This document shows, one piece after another, positions 1 through 32,958 of a DNA stretch of 64,000 bases (position 1 is its first letter; every line of letters begins with the position of its first letter). A model generated the notes under the pieces. It had not been told where the DNA came from, ran no database searches, and saw only the letters and a list, made by a program, of their open reading frames with translations. A program made the position numbers and the translations under genes. The stretch is from Rugalucina vietnamica (Eukaryota > Mollusca > Bivalvia > Lucinida > Lucinidae): contig OZ024869.1 in NCBI GenBank assembly GCA_964017185.1, positions 84,501 through 148,500 on the forward strand, in the 5' to 3' direction.

Positions 1-784
1 AGCAGATCGGCTGGAGGTAAAAGACGCTACATAAATTACCCACATAATGTCATTCTCCGATATTTTTAAAGATGACTTAAAATGGAGTAATTGAAAATAA
101 AACAATAGAACACGGAGTCACTTACATGTTTCGAACCCCGCAGCTGTATAGTGGGAAGTACCGCAAATCAATTTATTATCATTGCATTTTGCTATGAAAG
201 AGCTGGATTGGTGGCCGTGATGAGTTGATAGTTGCATTTGAGCAGAAAAGTGCATTTTCCGTGCCTTGCGCGATCTCAGGAAATGCATACGTTTCAAATC
301 TTGGAAGTTTTGCAAAGAAATCGTCAAAAGGCTTATTTCTTTATGTTTCAAAATGGGCCATTAGTCGGTTTATAAGCATTTGCATTCGATCGAGAAAAAG
401 TTTAACAGATGATTTTGTGCAGATCTTCTCTAAAAATAGCTAGACTACAACCGTACCGAATTTCAGATGAAATGAAACCACAAAATATTCAAGTTAAACT
501 AACGAATTGTGTTGGCTGTGGAACTATAAGATTATAATCATAAAATACATGTATTTGCCAACTATTCATTATATGTTACTTAGTAGCGGCAATAAGTATC
601 ATAACGAGCACTTCTTATCCAATGATTTAGCAACCAATGCAAACCTCTACAGTCCCTCTGAACTGACTGTCTCGTTGATGATAATGAACACAAAAAACAA
701 GAACACGACTTTCTTTCAGTATGAATCCTAGGCCGCACTTAGGCGGTTTATGTTAAACAAAAGTTTGTGAGTATCTCAACCCTA
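1..784. other. No gene recognised
   Basis: AT-rich sequence. A minus-strand open frame ending in a GTAAGT-like site near 125 could be a far 3' exon of the receptor gene, but nothing in its translation supports that. Confidence 0.4.
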
Positions 785-789
785 ACAAG

Positions 790-945
790 CGAAAAGCCCC
801 GTTGCGCATTGGTAATGTCACTGTCCTTGTAAACCAGGGGTCGAAGGTTCGAGGCCGGTCTTCAACAGTCTGTCGGATGAGCCTATAAACCGAGAATCGG
901 GCTTCATATGACCTTAGCTGTTGTTGGGGCGTTAGTCACAACCTG
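790..945 (+). repeat. tRNA-derived SINE
   Basis: A tRNA-like head carries an A-box-like GCGCATTGGTAATG near 803 and a B box GGTTCGAGGCC at 846-856. A body typical of invertebrate SINEs follows (GGATGAGCCTATAAACCG, then TTGTTGGGGCGTTAGTCAC). Acceptor-stem ends do not pair, so it is not a working tRNA gene. Confidence 0.6.
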
Positions 946-1162
946 AGAAAACATTATTGCACAAACGCACAGGTAAGTATACATTAGCCGAGGACAGAAT
1001 GCTACCGAAGATAACATTAAAAAGCGCAACTGTCTGTTTGTTGCACCACGAGGTGAGAAATGTGAAAGATACCAAAGAAATTTACCCCCATATAAGGTTT
1101 AATTTTATTGTACCAATGATAATAAGCATGTTACATTGACGATCGGACAAAGACAATGTACA

Positions 1163-1565
1163 CATACACATCTGAGAAACACGTGGTACGAATGGGTGAT
1201 GCAAAATGCAATTCTGGCCGAAGTTGAGGTGAGAAATTCAAGTTTTCTCTTATAGCGTTCACTGATAGATTGGTGCAGGCAGTGCAAAAATTGAACATTT
1301 ATTGAATGAAAGTAACAGGCTGTTTCGAATTCGTTTGAACAAAAATGAACATATATTACTTCCGTCACAATTACATTTAAGTGTTTGCGAAAACGAGATA
1401 ACCGGGATTTCTTATATTACTTTCTTTCAATAAATGTTCAATTTCTGCATTTCCTACACCTATTTATCAGTCGGTAGTGTAAACGATATAGAAGAAAACT
1501 CGAAAATCTAACCTCAACTTTGGTCTCAATTGTAGTATCACTGATCATTTATCACTTTATATACT
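1163..1565. mobile_element. Foldback MITE, family F1, copy 1
   Basis: Two halves are imperfect inverted repeats: the left contains GAACATTTATTGAATGAAAG and the right CTTTCAATAAATGTTC, joined by a short unpaired centre. The same element recurs inverted at 34785-35204, sharing GAGAAACACGTGGTAC at the outer end. No coding capacity, so non-autonomous. Confidence 0.7.
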
Positions 1566-2160
1566 CAGTACATAAAGAAACGCAAACGGAGAAACTGTTT
1601 TCAATGAACCGGGAGTTCTGAAATACGACCAGAAATTGTAACTGAGGGTAAGCTTTAAGAGAGTCACATTTATGTTAACTAACATTATTCAATCAAAATA
1701 GGGACATCAACTACCGAAAAGGAGACCAAAATGCCGAATTTCGAAAGTGCTTGTTATTTTTCATAAAACGCATTTTTAAAAATCCCAGCAAACTTTGTCT
1801 TTCAATGAAATTCAATTTGTTTTGTGTTTTTATGATTTGCTGGACCACAATGATCATACTCGAAGTAAAATTTTATTTAATTATTCTCTCAATTGTTTTT
1901 TTTGGAGAAAAGTGTTGATTTCACAAGTTTTCACGTAAAAATTACACCCGCTTTTAAATCGCAACGAAACTCACTTGTGAAACTCTCATATGAATGGCAA
2001 ATCCTTAGAATCACTTTAGAATATATTATACTTACCCGAAAAAATAAAAAAAACAAAATTTTGCGTTTCATTTTGTACTGAGTATATGTATACAATACCA
2101 CTTGATTCTTAGTATAGGTAAAATACTTTGACCGTACCGGTTAAACTAAGACGATGAAAA
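1566..2160. other. No gene recognised
   Basis: AT-rich DNA with no recognisable feature between the foldback element and the retroelement fragment. Confidence 0.4.
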
Positions 2161-2640
2161 AAGTACAAGTAGGCAAAGATCAGGAAAAGGCGCAATCAGA
2201 AAAAGACTCCCACTCCAAAAACCAAGGTGGGAAAAAACCAAACTAACAATCAGGTACTTATACCATGAAAACATTTCGTAAGCCGAATGAGCAGCTATTT
2301 TCCCAGTAGGTGGCCACTCAGTTACCTTAACTTAACTAAAAAATATGTAAACATACATAAGGCACCAACAGCACAAAATATTTTAAACACCAAGACATAA
2401 AACAAAAAGAACCACCACAGAAGTATCGACTTTGAACGATCAGTAACACAAAGTTACTGGCGGGTTTAAATGGATTTTATACGGCCGTAACCTCACCCTC
2501 AGCTTCTGCAGTGGTTCATAACATTTAGTTAGTTCTTCGGTCCTCGTGGTGAATCTCTAACTAGTAAATGAATCATCAATAACAAACAAATAAATCATGA
2601 TAAACATCCTGATGAATCAAAAACCAGGACTCACAGATTT
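2161..2640 (-). mobile_element. Penelope-like retroelement, 3' fragment
   Basis: Starts at the shared 3' terminus (plus strand GTACAAGTAGGCAAAGATCA) and runs through the whole 3' untranslated core to the GGACTCACAGATT segment. Hairpin stem is the C/G type (CAGTAAC...GTTACTG); the adjacent palindrome has decayed. Confidence 0.85.
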
Positions 2641-2644
2641 GTAA

Positions 2645-3713
2645 ACACGGTAAAAGGGGCACCTATTTGTTTTAAACATTGTTTCCAGTGTCATGTGAAG
2701 CATGCTTTCCGTCATAGAGTCACATTATTGAGAACACAATTATTTAAGCAGTTCGATCAAAAATGCATATCTATTTCAAAGGTTAAACGGCACGATCAAA
2801 GTATTTTACCTATAGTGACATATGTTTATACACAAACGTTGACCCCATGGCCAATAAGCATAGAATTCGGTCACTGTCTTTATACATGCACATGAATAGT
2901 GTAATGCTTGTAGTCATTTTGATATGTTTGCGAAAGTATATCTAAAGAAGTTTTTATATCCGTGGTATACACGAGTGCTCTCGTGTGATCACACGATTGT
3001 AACAAGGATTTCGTCTATATACATGTATTTATACATTAGACTGGGTGTTAGTCATTGTTGCATTATTTTGACATCGGCGAAGAACCATATTTTATCTCGG
3101 GCTTACATATACTCTGGGCTACAAGTCATCGTATTGGGCTAATTCGTTGACTATCCAATTACACATACGTAATTGGTGCGTCCAATTACACATACGTAAT
3201 TGGTGCATGTGAAAATGCACCAATGTTGAAATATTTGCCATTGAACCAGAACAAAATAGTTGAAATAAATCTCAGCACGGTCACTCAGTTGTGTTTAGAG
3301 CACTGGCACCATTCTGTGTGTGACTAGGATGGCACCATGTTACAGCTAGACATCCGTATTGGGTTCCATTTGAAACGATATCTTTGGTGGACTATGGAAT
3401 GATGAATCATATGTAAACTGAAACATACAGAGAGACGTATTACAATATTATATCTAGATTATATGACCCAGTGTATTGTGGACTCCTTCAGCATAGAACC
3501 AATATTCTTTGTAAAATTATTCCTATTTGATTATTTGCACAAATGAAAATCTAAGTTTCTGTAGGACTTCAACGTTTCATGACAGAAATTCCATTTGAAG
3601 GACAATCAAAGAAGAAAACGACCACTTTGTACCTGAATGTATAAAATAAAAACAATACTACAGACGTCACTTAATTTTAAAATGACTATTTCAGACGATG
3701 GGCACGTACTTAC
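2645..3713. other. No gene recognised; short palindromic tandem repeat
   Basis: At 3155-3203 a 27-bp unit containing the dyad CCAATTAC...GTAATTGG occurs twice in tandem. Otherwise no feature was seen; the final exon of the receptor gene may lie here but was not identified. Confidence 0.5.
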
Positions 3714-23901
<20,188 letters not shown>

Positions 23902-24889
23902 CTGGAATGAAAATGGACAATAAATTAGCATATATTTTGTATACTCTCAGACATTAAAACCACCCTGTCATTTATACCCAGGAAGGGAGTATCTGTGAAT
24001 AATAAACTAAGTTGGAATGGCAGATTGTAGTAAAACAGCAAGCTTTTCGGTTGCATATAGAATGTACTTTAATTCTACACTTAATAAACATATATTTCGT
24101 TACGCGAAGACAGACCGGGCAAAAAATTTGATCAGTGGCCGTTCCATTGAGGTATTTCTGTTGTCGTTTGTATGTTAGATATATTTATATTGTATACTTT
24201 GTTAATATAGATGGAATGCCACATTCTGGGTAGGTAGTATCAGTTTCGTTTTTTTTTCTAGTTTAAGAAGGAAAACAAATTATTAAAGTCACGATGCAAA
24301 GTAGTGTATAGACAATAGTGATGAATTTTGCATGTTTGACTTGATGTTTCACGTCTAAATCAACAGCTATGGACAAGCCGGCACGATGCTTTTATTTAAT
24401 CGGACATGTACCAAACCTTGGGATAAATATAATTCAAATATAGCCAAGTTATTTATATGAATGATTTGACTTAACCACATTTCCTGAGCCGGATCAGACT
24501 TTCTTAGCGGGTTGCAAGTAATCAAATGATCAAACAGTCGACGATTTGTTATAATGTTTGACTGTAGGCACAAGCAACCCATCTATATCCACGGCCCCAA
24601 AGACTTGTTGTGTATACATACTTAAGATAAAATGTATCATTTGTGTCTCATAAAGGAAATACGCGTTGAGAACAATCAAATATATGTACAATAGAGAGTA
24701 AAAGCTATTTAAATTAGTGTTGTTAGCATCACAATTGTATCGAAAAGTGGTAATTTGGTTTCAACTGTTTCCCCAAGACGCGTAACATATGTATCGAATA
24801 TTACACACTTGCTGCTAACGTACTCTCAAGAGTGCGTGACAGGGGCATAAGGATTCGAACGAAAGATAATAAAAATAAATTTCTAAAAA
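23902..24889. other. No gene recognised upstream of the last receptor exon found
   Basis: Looked for an upstream receptor exon (signal peptide, first strand of the amino-terminal domain) and a promoter; neither was identified. Confidence 0.4.
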
Positions 24890-25152
24890 AGTACAAGTAG
24901 GCAAAGATCAGGAAAAGGCGCAATCAGAAAAAGACTTCCACTCCAAAAACCAAGATGGGAAAAAAACCAAACTAACAATCAGGTACTTATACCATGAAAA
25001 CATTTCGTAAGCCGAATGAGCAGCTATTTTCCCAATAGGTGGCCACTCAGTTACCTTAACTTAACTAAAAATATGCAAACATACATAAGGCGCCAACAGC
25101 ACAAAAATATTTTAGAACACCAAGACATAAAACAAAAAGAACCACCACAAGA
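24890..25152 (-). mobile_element. Penelope-like retroelement, 3' fragment
   Basis: From AGTACAAGTAGGCAAAGATC to AAAAGAACCACCACA. 5'-truncated before the hairpin. Confidence 0.88.
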
Positions 25153-25489
25153 TTCTTCTGAAAATACTTTGATACAAGCTGTGTCTTACCATAATATAAC
25201 TCTATTGAGTTTAGACCAAGGTCAGTGCCAGTGACAAAGAATGCTTACAATCATGTTTTGTTTAACATTATCATTTATGATTGGATCAGCCAATATGGAC
25301 AACTGTTTAAGATATAAATTGTCCAAGATATAACTTCCATGTGATTGTCATCGGCTTACAACGTATTGCTTATTTTGATACGTGGCAAACGCTCTAATAC
25401 TTTGAAGACCTCGTATTTGTTTTGAACACTCATGTAGCCAGTAAAAGTCTGCTTATTCTTGGTGGATTTATAAAACACCCCACCCAAAC

Positions 25490-25595
25490 CCCACCAACTC
25501 GATAAACCGAGGGGTGGGAGAAAACTAAAATGACACTTAGGTACTTATACCAGGAAAAGATATAGTAAGCCGAGTGAGCAGTTATTTTTACATCG
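25490..25595 (-). mobile_element. Penelope-like retroelement, degraded fragment
   Basis: AACCGAGGGGTGGGAG, then GGTACTTATACCAGGAAAAG and AAGCCGAGTGAGCAG match the terminal hairpin and following region. Both ends decayed. Confidence 0.65.
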
Positions 25596-26847
25596 TTACA
25601 ATTACCAAATGAAACCATGGCGCATGTGTAATTAGGTACTGGATTAAATTTAACATTCAAATTAAATTGAATTTTGGAAATCAAATCAAGACATTTCCAT
25701 ATTAATTTAATTTCACGAACATGCAAATTTGAGAAATATTCAATAAACTTTAATTTTGTATTGTAGCACTTAAAATAAAATAAAGTTTATGTATGCAGTG
25801 CACATTGGAATGCTGCATTAACGACTAGGATGTATTGCTTATGGATATCGCACATGTTACTCATCAGCTATAATGAAACAAATCATCTGTTGTCAATATA
25901 ACACAAAATTCATCACACATACGATTTAATGTTTAAAGACTGGCCTCTTATAACGGTGTTTGGAAGGGTTTTTTTTCGGTCGGAGGACGATAGGAAAGTT
26001 ATTTTCATGTCAAAATCTTGATCTAATATTATTCTTATAAGACCTGCAAAAAAATGAAAATGGGTCAGCAGATTAAGTTTAAGTGATCAAAATGAATTTC
26101 AAAGGGGGGTAATCCATGATCATAAAAATATGTACTTTTCAAACCATTGCAAAATATCTGCAAAATATTATTATCTTATATCTGGCACTACGAAACACAC
26201 TTTAGTTGATTTCTTTTGAAATTCTAAGTAGACCAATTTCCCGTCCGAAACTCAGTCGTTAAGAAGAAACCCGTATATGATTTTGTTTGATGAACCTCTA
26301 ACACAAAAAGACAAGTCTGATGAAGATTTGTCTGTCTTGTTTTCTGCGGTACAAGGATTAAAGCAATTACCTAAACCAATACCAATTAAAAGAGACAGAA
26401 AGATTGGTTTTGAATGCTTTTGATTTGATCTGCCGAGTATAGAAAATGGATTTATGCAAAAATGACTCCTATTTTACTGTCAACTTTTTATAGTTTTTTA
26501 TCAGTCTGTTATCTGCTCATAACAGAATAATTGACTTTATACTTATCACTATTTGATATTCTAAGGCATTTGCATTTGATTTTTAGGGTGTGTACACTCT
26601 CTTTCGAGATGGGTGATTTCATATAAATATGAAAAAAAAAGAAATAAACTATGTATTTGCACCTTTGATCGTAGAGTTTATTTTTGTTCTGCAGACATAA
26701 TTGACAGTGACAGTTGGTATAATTATCGGGGCTTTATTGAGCCGACTGCATGTTATGAATAATTTAGATTAACCCGGGGAACAGCGAATTAATTCGAAAC
26801 CTATGGGCTTAAAAAGAACAAATTTGTACTGTGTTAAGGCGAGTTAT

Positions 26848-27297
26848 TTATAATTTTTTCAAGCCACCCACATTAAATCTGGTTGCAACGGTTCCTGGTA
26901 ATCTTGATAAAAGTTTTATGAAATTGACATCCTTATTATAATAATATTCATATTGTTGACAATGAATTGTTTTCAATAATGAAATAAAATCATCTTGATA
27001 GTGCCATAGCTCGATTAAAACTGAATTTACGAAGTCAGATTTAAAAAATTGCATAATCCTTATTAAATTCCTGTTTTGAACTTGCACATTTGAATTAATA
27101 GTGCTTCGATTTAATTTTGTACCCTGAAAAAATCTCAACGTGTAGAAATAAGAATTAGAAATCAAGCCTATCCATGCAGCCCACCAAACTGCTACATTAA
27201 AGACTTGAACATTTTGCACCCTTTTAAAAAATTCCTGCTGTTTTGATACGATCACTCTAAAACAGGTGACACACGGAAACCTGTGTAGTATTTGCAT
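26848..27297 (-). CDS. Unrecognised 149-codon ORF
   Basis: Open for 149 codons, unusually long for this AT-rich stretch. Contains VFNVAVWWAAWIGLISNSYF, SVLIELWHYQDDFISLLKTI and LLSRLPGTVATRFNVGG. No motif is recognised. The start is not an obvious ATG context. It lies inside the segmental array, so it could be a chance frame or part of an unknown element. Confidence 0.25.
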   Translation of the reverse strand: MQILHRFPCVTCFRVIVSKQQEFFKRVQNVQVFNVAVWWAAWIGLISNSYFYTLRFFQGTKLNRSTINSNVQVQNRNLIRIMQFFKSDFVNSVLIELWHYQDDFISLLKTIHCQQYEYYYNKDVNFIKLLSRLPGTVATRFNVGGLKKL

Positions 27298-27429
27298 ATT
27301 CTAATAGCAAATGCCCTACACTGGAGACAAATACATGATTAAATCTGAGTTGTTAGCATCACATTATATTGAGAAGTGGCAATTAGGTATTATCTATATC
27401 CTAAGGTGTGTAACATATTGTATAGAGAA

Positions 27430-28245
27430 TAAAATACAAAAGTTTGATCCTTTGGAAGCAGTGAAAACGTTCAAAGGGAGGTAGTATGGACCATAATGCG
27501 CAATTTCGGGTACTGAACCCTCACCAGTGGCTCTTTATAAACCGGAGACGATAGTCAGATACATGTAAATATACAGCAATTTCATAACTTTACACAAGGG
27601 ATATCTAACTCAAAGACACATGCCTAAACGAGGTCAAATAATTAAAGCATTGTTTGGAATATGGCTCTAAACATAAAAAAAAAAATACACTCTGAATATT
27701 CTCACAGATCTCGAAGGACCGAAAAATTAATATAATGTGCACTGTTGATGATGTACGAGGAGACGTTTTAGGGCCGCTACATGGCACAATGGCAGCTGCA
27801 GTCATAGCAAATAAAATACAAAAAATGATCCTTTGGAAGCAGTGAAAACGGTCAAAGGGACGTAGACCATATTGCAGTTTCAAAACTTTACACAAGGGAT
27901 CTCTAAATCAAAGACACATGCCTAAACGGGGTCAAATAATTGAAACATTGTTGAGAATATGGCTGTAAACGTACAATTTTTGATACTCTGAATATTCTCA
28001 CTGATATCAAAGCACCGAAATAAATAATATGATTTTCACTATAGATGAACGGGGAGACTTTTTAGGTTTGCCACACGGCACAACACAAGCTGCAGCAATA
28101 GCAAATAAAATGCAAACGTTTGGTCATGTTGATCCTTTGGAAGCAGTGAAAACGTTCAAAAGAGGGATTGGGGACCATATTGCGCAATTTCGGGTACTGT
28201 ACCCTCATAAGTGGGCCTATATAAACCGGCGACATTAGCCAGCAA
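27430..28245. repeat. Tandem repeat, about 300-380 bp units, three copies
   Basis: GATCCTTTGGAAGCAGTGAA recurs near 27447, 27829 and 28130, each time followed by AACGTTCAAA-like sequence and a GCGCAATTTCGGGTACTG block (weak in the middle unit). The same family occurs in the receptor intron at 11187-11620. The third unit has a 69-codon frame (28029-28238) with AAAIANKMQTFGHVDPLEA, not open in the other units. Confidence 0.65.
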
Positions 28246-29349
28246 GGAAAGCATGATCTAAGTGGAAGAAAAGTTATTCGACTCTACAGACATTCTATGT
28301 ATTTGGTTGATGAATTTCTAACTCAAATATACATGCATTAAGAATGATTATATTTTACATTTGGTTTCACTGGTATAACTGGGTAGACTGATGTAACTGG
28401 GTAGACTGACGTTATTACTTAAACCAGTGCCAGTTCAAAGAGAAAAGTAGACTGTTTAAGAACGCTGGGGATTTGATAAGGTGACGTCTACCGACTACCT
28501 GAAGTATTTTTTACTAGCATCATCATTGTACAAACACGTATATTAACTAAGGGAGATTCTAAACATGTATAGCTTGGGGTGCGTAGGGCTCTTGTTCCTT
28601 TGCTGGAAAATTATTCAAGTTGAAATATGGAATTGTCTTCTGACTTCGTACTAATTATACGACTTTAAAGCCTAACAACATTTTTGAATGTTATATACTA
28701 AAGTTAAGATTTTAGTTGTAGACCTCTGTGCCTACTTTCCTTACTTTACAACAAATGAATTTTCTAAGAAATTGAAATAATGTTAATTTTGAATGGATCG
28801 CTATGTCCTCTCCTACCATATGATATACATCAATTCACTGTGATAGTTGCTTAATCGTGGAGGCCTTGCTGAGACGACCGCAAGTTATGAATAATTCAGT
28901 CCTACAAAGTTAATTTTTAAGGGGAACAAAGATCATCTAGGCATGCAGTGAGTAATATTATGATTTAAGACGCTGGGTGTTTAGAGAATTTTCTATTGGG
29001 TTTGTTTGGAAATCATTGACACTTTGAAGTTTGAAAATCAAATTATATTGAAAATTTGGAAATCGATTTAAGAAATTTCCATCATAATTCCATTTCATGT
29101 ACATCTGTGCATCTGCATCTTCAAATCCAATAAACATTAATTAAGTACTTAAATAAATCCCATCGTGCAGAAATTAGAATTGAAAGTGAAGATTTTGTAT
29201 GCAATGCACTGACAAATTGTGCAATTGTCTCTTGAATTCAATTAAGTCATCGCACAAAGTGGCATAAGCCAGAAAACAGGCTCTTTTAAACTTTGGAGCT
29301 TAGAAAGTACATGTATAAACTGCTGGCTACAACAAAACTAAATACTAAA

Positions 29350-30732
29350 GCCTAGGTTACATTTGCCCTACGATTAACTTGCGATGATCGTACGATGCCA
29401 TTTTTTTGCATTTTCGTGCGGTCTCCACAGGGTGATCCTACGATGCCCCTACGATTCTACGGCTTCCTACGCCTTCCTGCGGCTTCCTACGATCTCCGTA
29501 GCCTCTACGATTTTGTAGTAGTCTGCACTTTTACAAATTTTAAAAATCGTAAGACCGTAGCCCGTAGACACGTCGTAGGTAGCATCATCGTACGGGTGCC
29601 TTACGGAAACCCTGCGATGATCGTGCGGTCATCGCACGGTTTTATGATAATTTGGGGACTAAAATAATAAGATAATCGTAGACCTTTAGGGTGATCGTGC
29701 GGCATCCGTACGGTTATATCACAAGTTTATTAAAATCGTATGGACACCTAACATCGAACGGCTATCGTAGGGAGACCGCAAGCAATCGTAAGGACTCCTC
29801 ACGGCCATCGCACGGGCTCCGTACGATTTCAACTTAAAGTGTGCGGAATCCCTTAAATTTCCCTACGATTTCCAAACAGTTCCGACTCAGGACATCGAAG
29901 AAAGCTAGAACAAGAAATCGAACGATGCCAGTATGAATTGTAAACACCTACGCCGTAGCCCATGATCACATTCGATTGTTAAAAAATCGTAGGGAAATCG
30001 CAGACCGAAAAATCGTACAATGATCGGGGCAAATGTAACCTACTAGGCATGACCCCTTGCGGCTTCCCTACGATCACTGTACGATTTTTGTTCCCAAATT
30101 ATCATAAAAAAATCGTGCGGCGACCGCTCGATTATCGCAGGGTATCCGTACGGTGCCCGTATGATGCCCTACGACGTGTCTACGGTCTACGGTCTTACGA
30201 TTTTAAAATTTGTAATAGTGCAGACTATTACAAGATCGTAGAGGCTACGGAGATCGTATGAAGTCGTAGAATCGTAGGAACATCGTAAGGTCACCCTGCG
30301 GAGGCCGCACGAAAATGCAAAAAAATGGCATCGTACGATCATCGGAAGCTAATCGTAGGCAAAATGTAACCAAGGCATCAGTCAGAAGTCCAAGGGACTC
30401 CGTACGATATCCACTAACAGTCTGCGGAGACCCTACGATTACCGTGCGGCCTCCTTGCGTTTTGTATCAAAACGTATAGGGACTCCGTACGGACAACGCA
30501 CGGGATCCGTACGATATCTACGTACTATCTGCGGAGACATACGACTGCCGTACGATCGCCTTGCGTTTTTGTATGAGAACGTCGACAAATGGCAGATCAA
30601 AAAATCGCACGATGCCCATTTGAATTGTTAACACATACGTCGTAGCCCACGATCTCCTACGATGTCTAAAAATCGTAGAGAAAATCGCAGACCGAAAAAT
30701 CGTACGATGATCGTGGCAAATGTAACCTAGGC
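29350..30732. mobile_element. CpG-rich foldback/MITE cluster, family F2
   Basis: Outer ends are GCCTAGGTTACATTTGCC and its complement. Inside are further complete or partial ends near 30010 and 30370, showing at least two copies, one inverted, fused or nested. The DNA is packed with CGTACGAT, ATCGTACGAT, CTACGAT and TGCGG motifs and is CpG-dense against an AT-rich background. No ORF of note. Confidence 0.75.
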
Positions 30733-31121
30733 TTAGCCAGTTGCTCAATTTAACCGGTGCAGTGTTAAACTGTACCTGTTCACTGTTAACCATTTAAATT
30801 TCGGAGACTGCTGTCTACAACAAGGTTTTGCTCTTGTCTCTTGAAACGTTCTTTGGCTAAACAGACATTTACCGGTTCGATGCTAAACTGTACCAGCCCA
30901 CTGCTACATTGTTAATATAAATCATAACTGAGATCCTTTACGAATGAGATAGCAGTCATTTCTATACCTGAAATACACACAAACATTGCATTCAAATCTT
31001 ACTGATAATAGTTGTAGTTTAATGCACTTTCTCTGGTTTAGGTTTAGCCTTATTGCATAACCGCGTGCAACTGTTGACGTTTGCCGGTTTATTGCATTTG
31101 AGAATTTCCATTTAGGTTCCA

Positions 31122-31735
31122 ACTAAATGTTATGAACCACTGCAGAAGCTGAAGGTGAGGTTAGGTTCCCGTAAAACCGGTTTAAGCCCACCAGTTACTT
31201 TGTGTTACTGATCGTTCCAAGTCGATACTTCTGTGGTGGTTCTTTTTGTTTTATGTCTTGGTGTTTAAATTTTTTGTGCTGTTGGCGCCTTATGTATGTT
31301 TTCATAATTTTAGTAAGTTAAGGTAACTGAGTGCCCACCTATTGGGAAATAGTTGCTCATTCGGCTTACGATATGTTTCATGGTATAAGTACCAGGGCCC
31401 AGTTGTTCAAAACTAACGACGTCGTTAGTTAACGTTTCGTTAAAATTTCAAACATGAATATTACAAATACACTGCTATTTTTTGTTGAAAAAATGTGAGA
31501 ATCCTTTGCACTGCAAAGGATTCTCACATTTTTTCAACAAAAAATAACAGTGTATTTGTTACTTTAGCTGATATTTGCTTAACAAATTTATGTCTTAACG
31601 ATATCGTTAAGCTAACGATGCTTTGAACAACTGGGTCCTGATTGTTAGTTTGGTTTTTTCCCACCTCGGTTTTTGGAGTGGGAATCTTTTTCTGATTGCG
31701 CCTTTTCCTGATCTTTGCCTACTTGTACCTTTTTC
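31122..31735 (+). mobile_element. Penelope-like retroelement 3' copy with nested MITE
   Basis: AACTAAATGTTATGAACCAC to CTACTTGTACCTTTTT, interrupted by the foldback MITE at 31393-31640. Confidence 0.9.
31393..31640. mobile_element. MITE with near-perfect 97-bp palindrome, family F3
   Basis: TIRs CAGGGCCCAGTTGTTCAAA and CAGGACCCAGTTGTTCAAA (one mismatch). The core 31463-31559 is a palindrome of two 48-bp arms around a single C, with one mismatch. Inserted into the retroelement between TAC and CTGATTG of its consensus. The target duplication is not clear. Confidence 0.85.
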
Positions 31736-32615
31736 CAGAAATATGTTATATCACCTAAACCTTTGATTTGCACAAGGAAAACAGTCAATCTCTCAGTATA
31801 GCAAACGCAGTTTAAATGAGTGTTTATAACATCACAAATTTATAAAGATAAGTGATAATTTGGTTTCCACTGTACCCCAAAACCCATAAATACAAGCAAT
31901 TATAACATGATAGCTGTCAACTTTCTATCAAACGGATGAGAAACATACGATTTAAACGAAAGCAACAAAAATTCTATGATTCTACAGATATTTCTACAAC
32001 AAACTCTATGGTTTTGTTTGATGAATCTATAAGCCAAGGAGACAAGTCCGAGAATGATTTTACATTCTTGTTTCTGTGGTATAACACGATAGACTGAGAC
32101 CATTATCTAGATCAATCCAAGTTCACAAAACGAAATAAAACTGTTTAAAGAATATGGATACTTGTGATCTGATCAGTCAGTCATAGGAAAATAGATTGGT
32201 GTTATATATACGTGGGGGTGATCAAAAAGAGTGTACGCTACTTCCATAACTGTAAAATGGATTATCAATTAATAAAACTAAAACTGAGATCCTTTAAGGC
32301 GTCTTAATAATGATATACAATTATCCTTTTACACACTTTAGAGTTCAAATAAGTTTTTTTTTTCTGTTTTGAATTATTTTCTTTAAATGCTTCATAAACT
32401 AAATAGACAAACCATTATTTGTGATCAAGTTTCCATATAAAGTCGGTCCGATGAAATTTTGTGCAATGTGTACAGAGTGTTTTGAAATAAAACCTTGCCG
32501 CACAATATATAGAGGTTATAATTGTGTTGAATTTCTACTTATCGCTTAAGTTAACATCGGCCTATTCTATTTTCGATTATCTAGACTCTGTCTTTGTCAA
32601 GAAAATTAGAGCCTT

Positions 32616-32958
32616 AAGGGTGAGGTTATGGCCATGTAAAATCGATTTAAACCCGCCAGTATCTTTTGTGTTACAGATCGTTCCAAGTCGATACTTCTGT
32701 GGTGGTTCTTTTTGTTTTATGTCTTGGTGTTCTAAATATTTTTGTGCTGTTGGCGCCTTATGTATGTTTGCATATTTTTAGTTAAGTTAAAGTAACTGAG
32801 TGGCCACCTATTGGGAAAATAGCTCCTTATTCGGCTTAAGAAATGTTTTCATGGTATAAGTACCTGATTGTTAGTTTGGTTTTTCCCACCTCGGTTTTCG
32901 GAGTGGGAATCTTTTTCTGAATGCGCCTTTTCCTGATCTTTGCCTACTTGTACCTTTT
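32616..32958 (+). mobile_element. Penelope-like retroelement, 5'-truncated 3' end
   Basis: GGGTGAGGTTATGGCCATGT to CTACTTGTACCTTTTT. Shares the GTTATGGCCATGTAAAATCG variant with the 10.1-kb copy, so both belong to one subfamily with the AAATCGATTT palindrome. Confidence 0.9.

Noticed and set aside
118-351. Minus frame ending in a GTAAGT-like site, as the last receptor exon
   Set aside because: No acceptor of quality, no stop and no tail-like content; phase cannot be tied to the 3714-3848 exon.
26848-27297. 149-codon ORF as a confirmed gene
   Set aside because: Listed only as an unrecognised ORF; no domain, no good start, and inside repeated DNA.
27430-28245. CRISPR-like array
   Set aside because: Units are 300-380 bp and diverged, with no short repeat-spacer pattern; the window is animal DNA.
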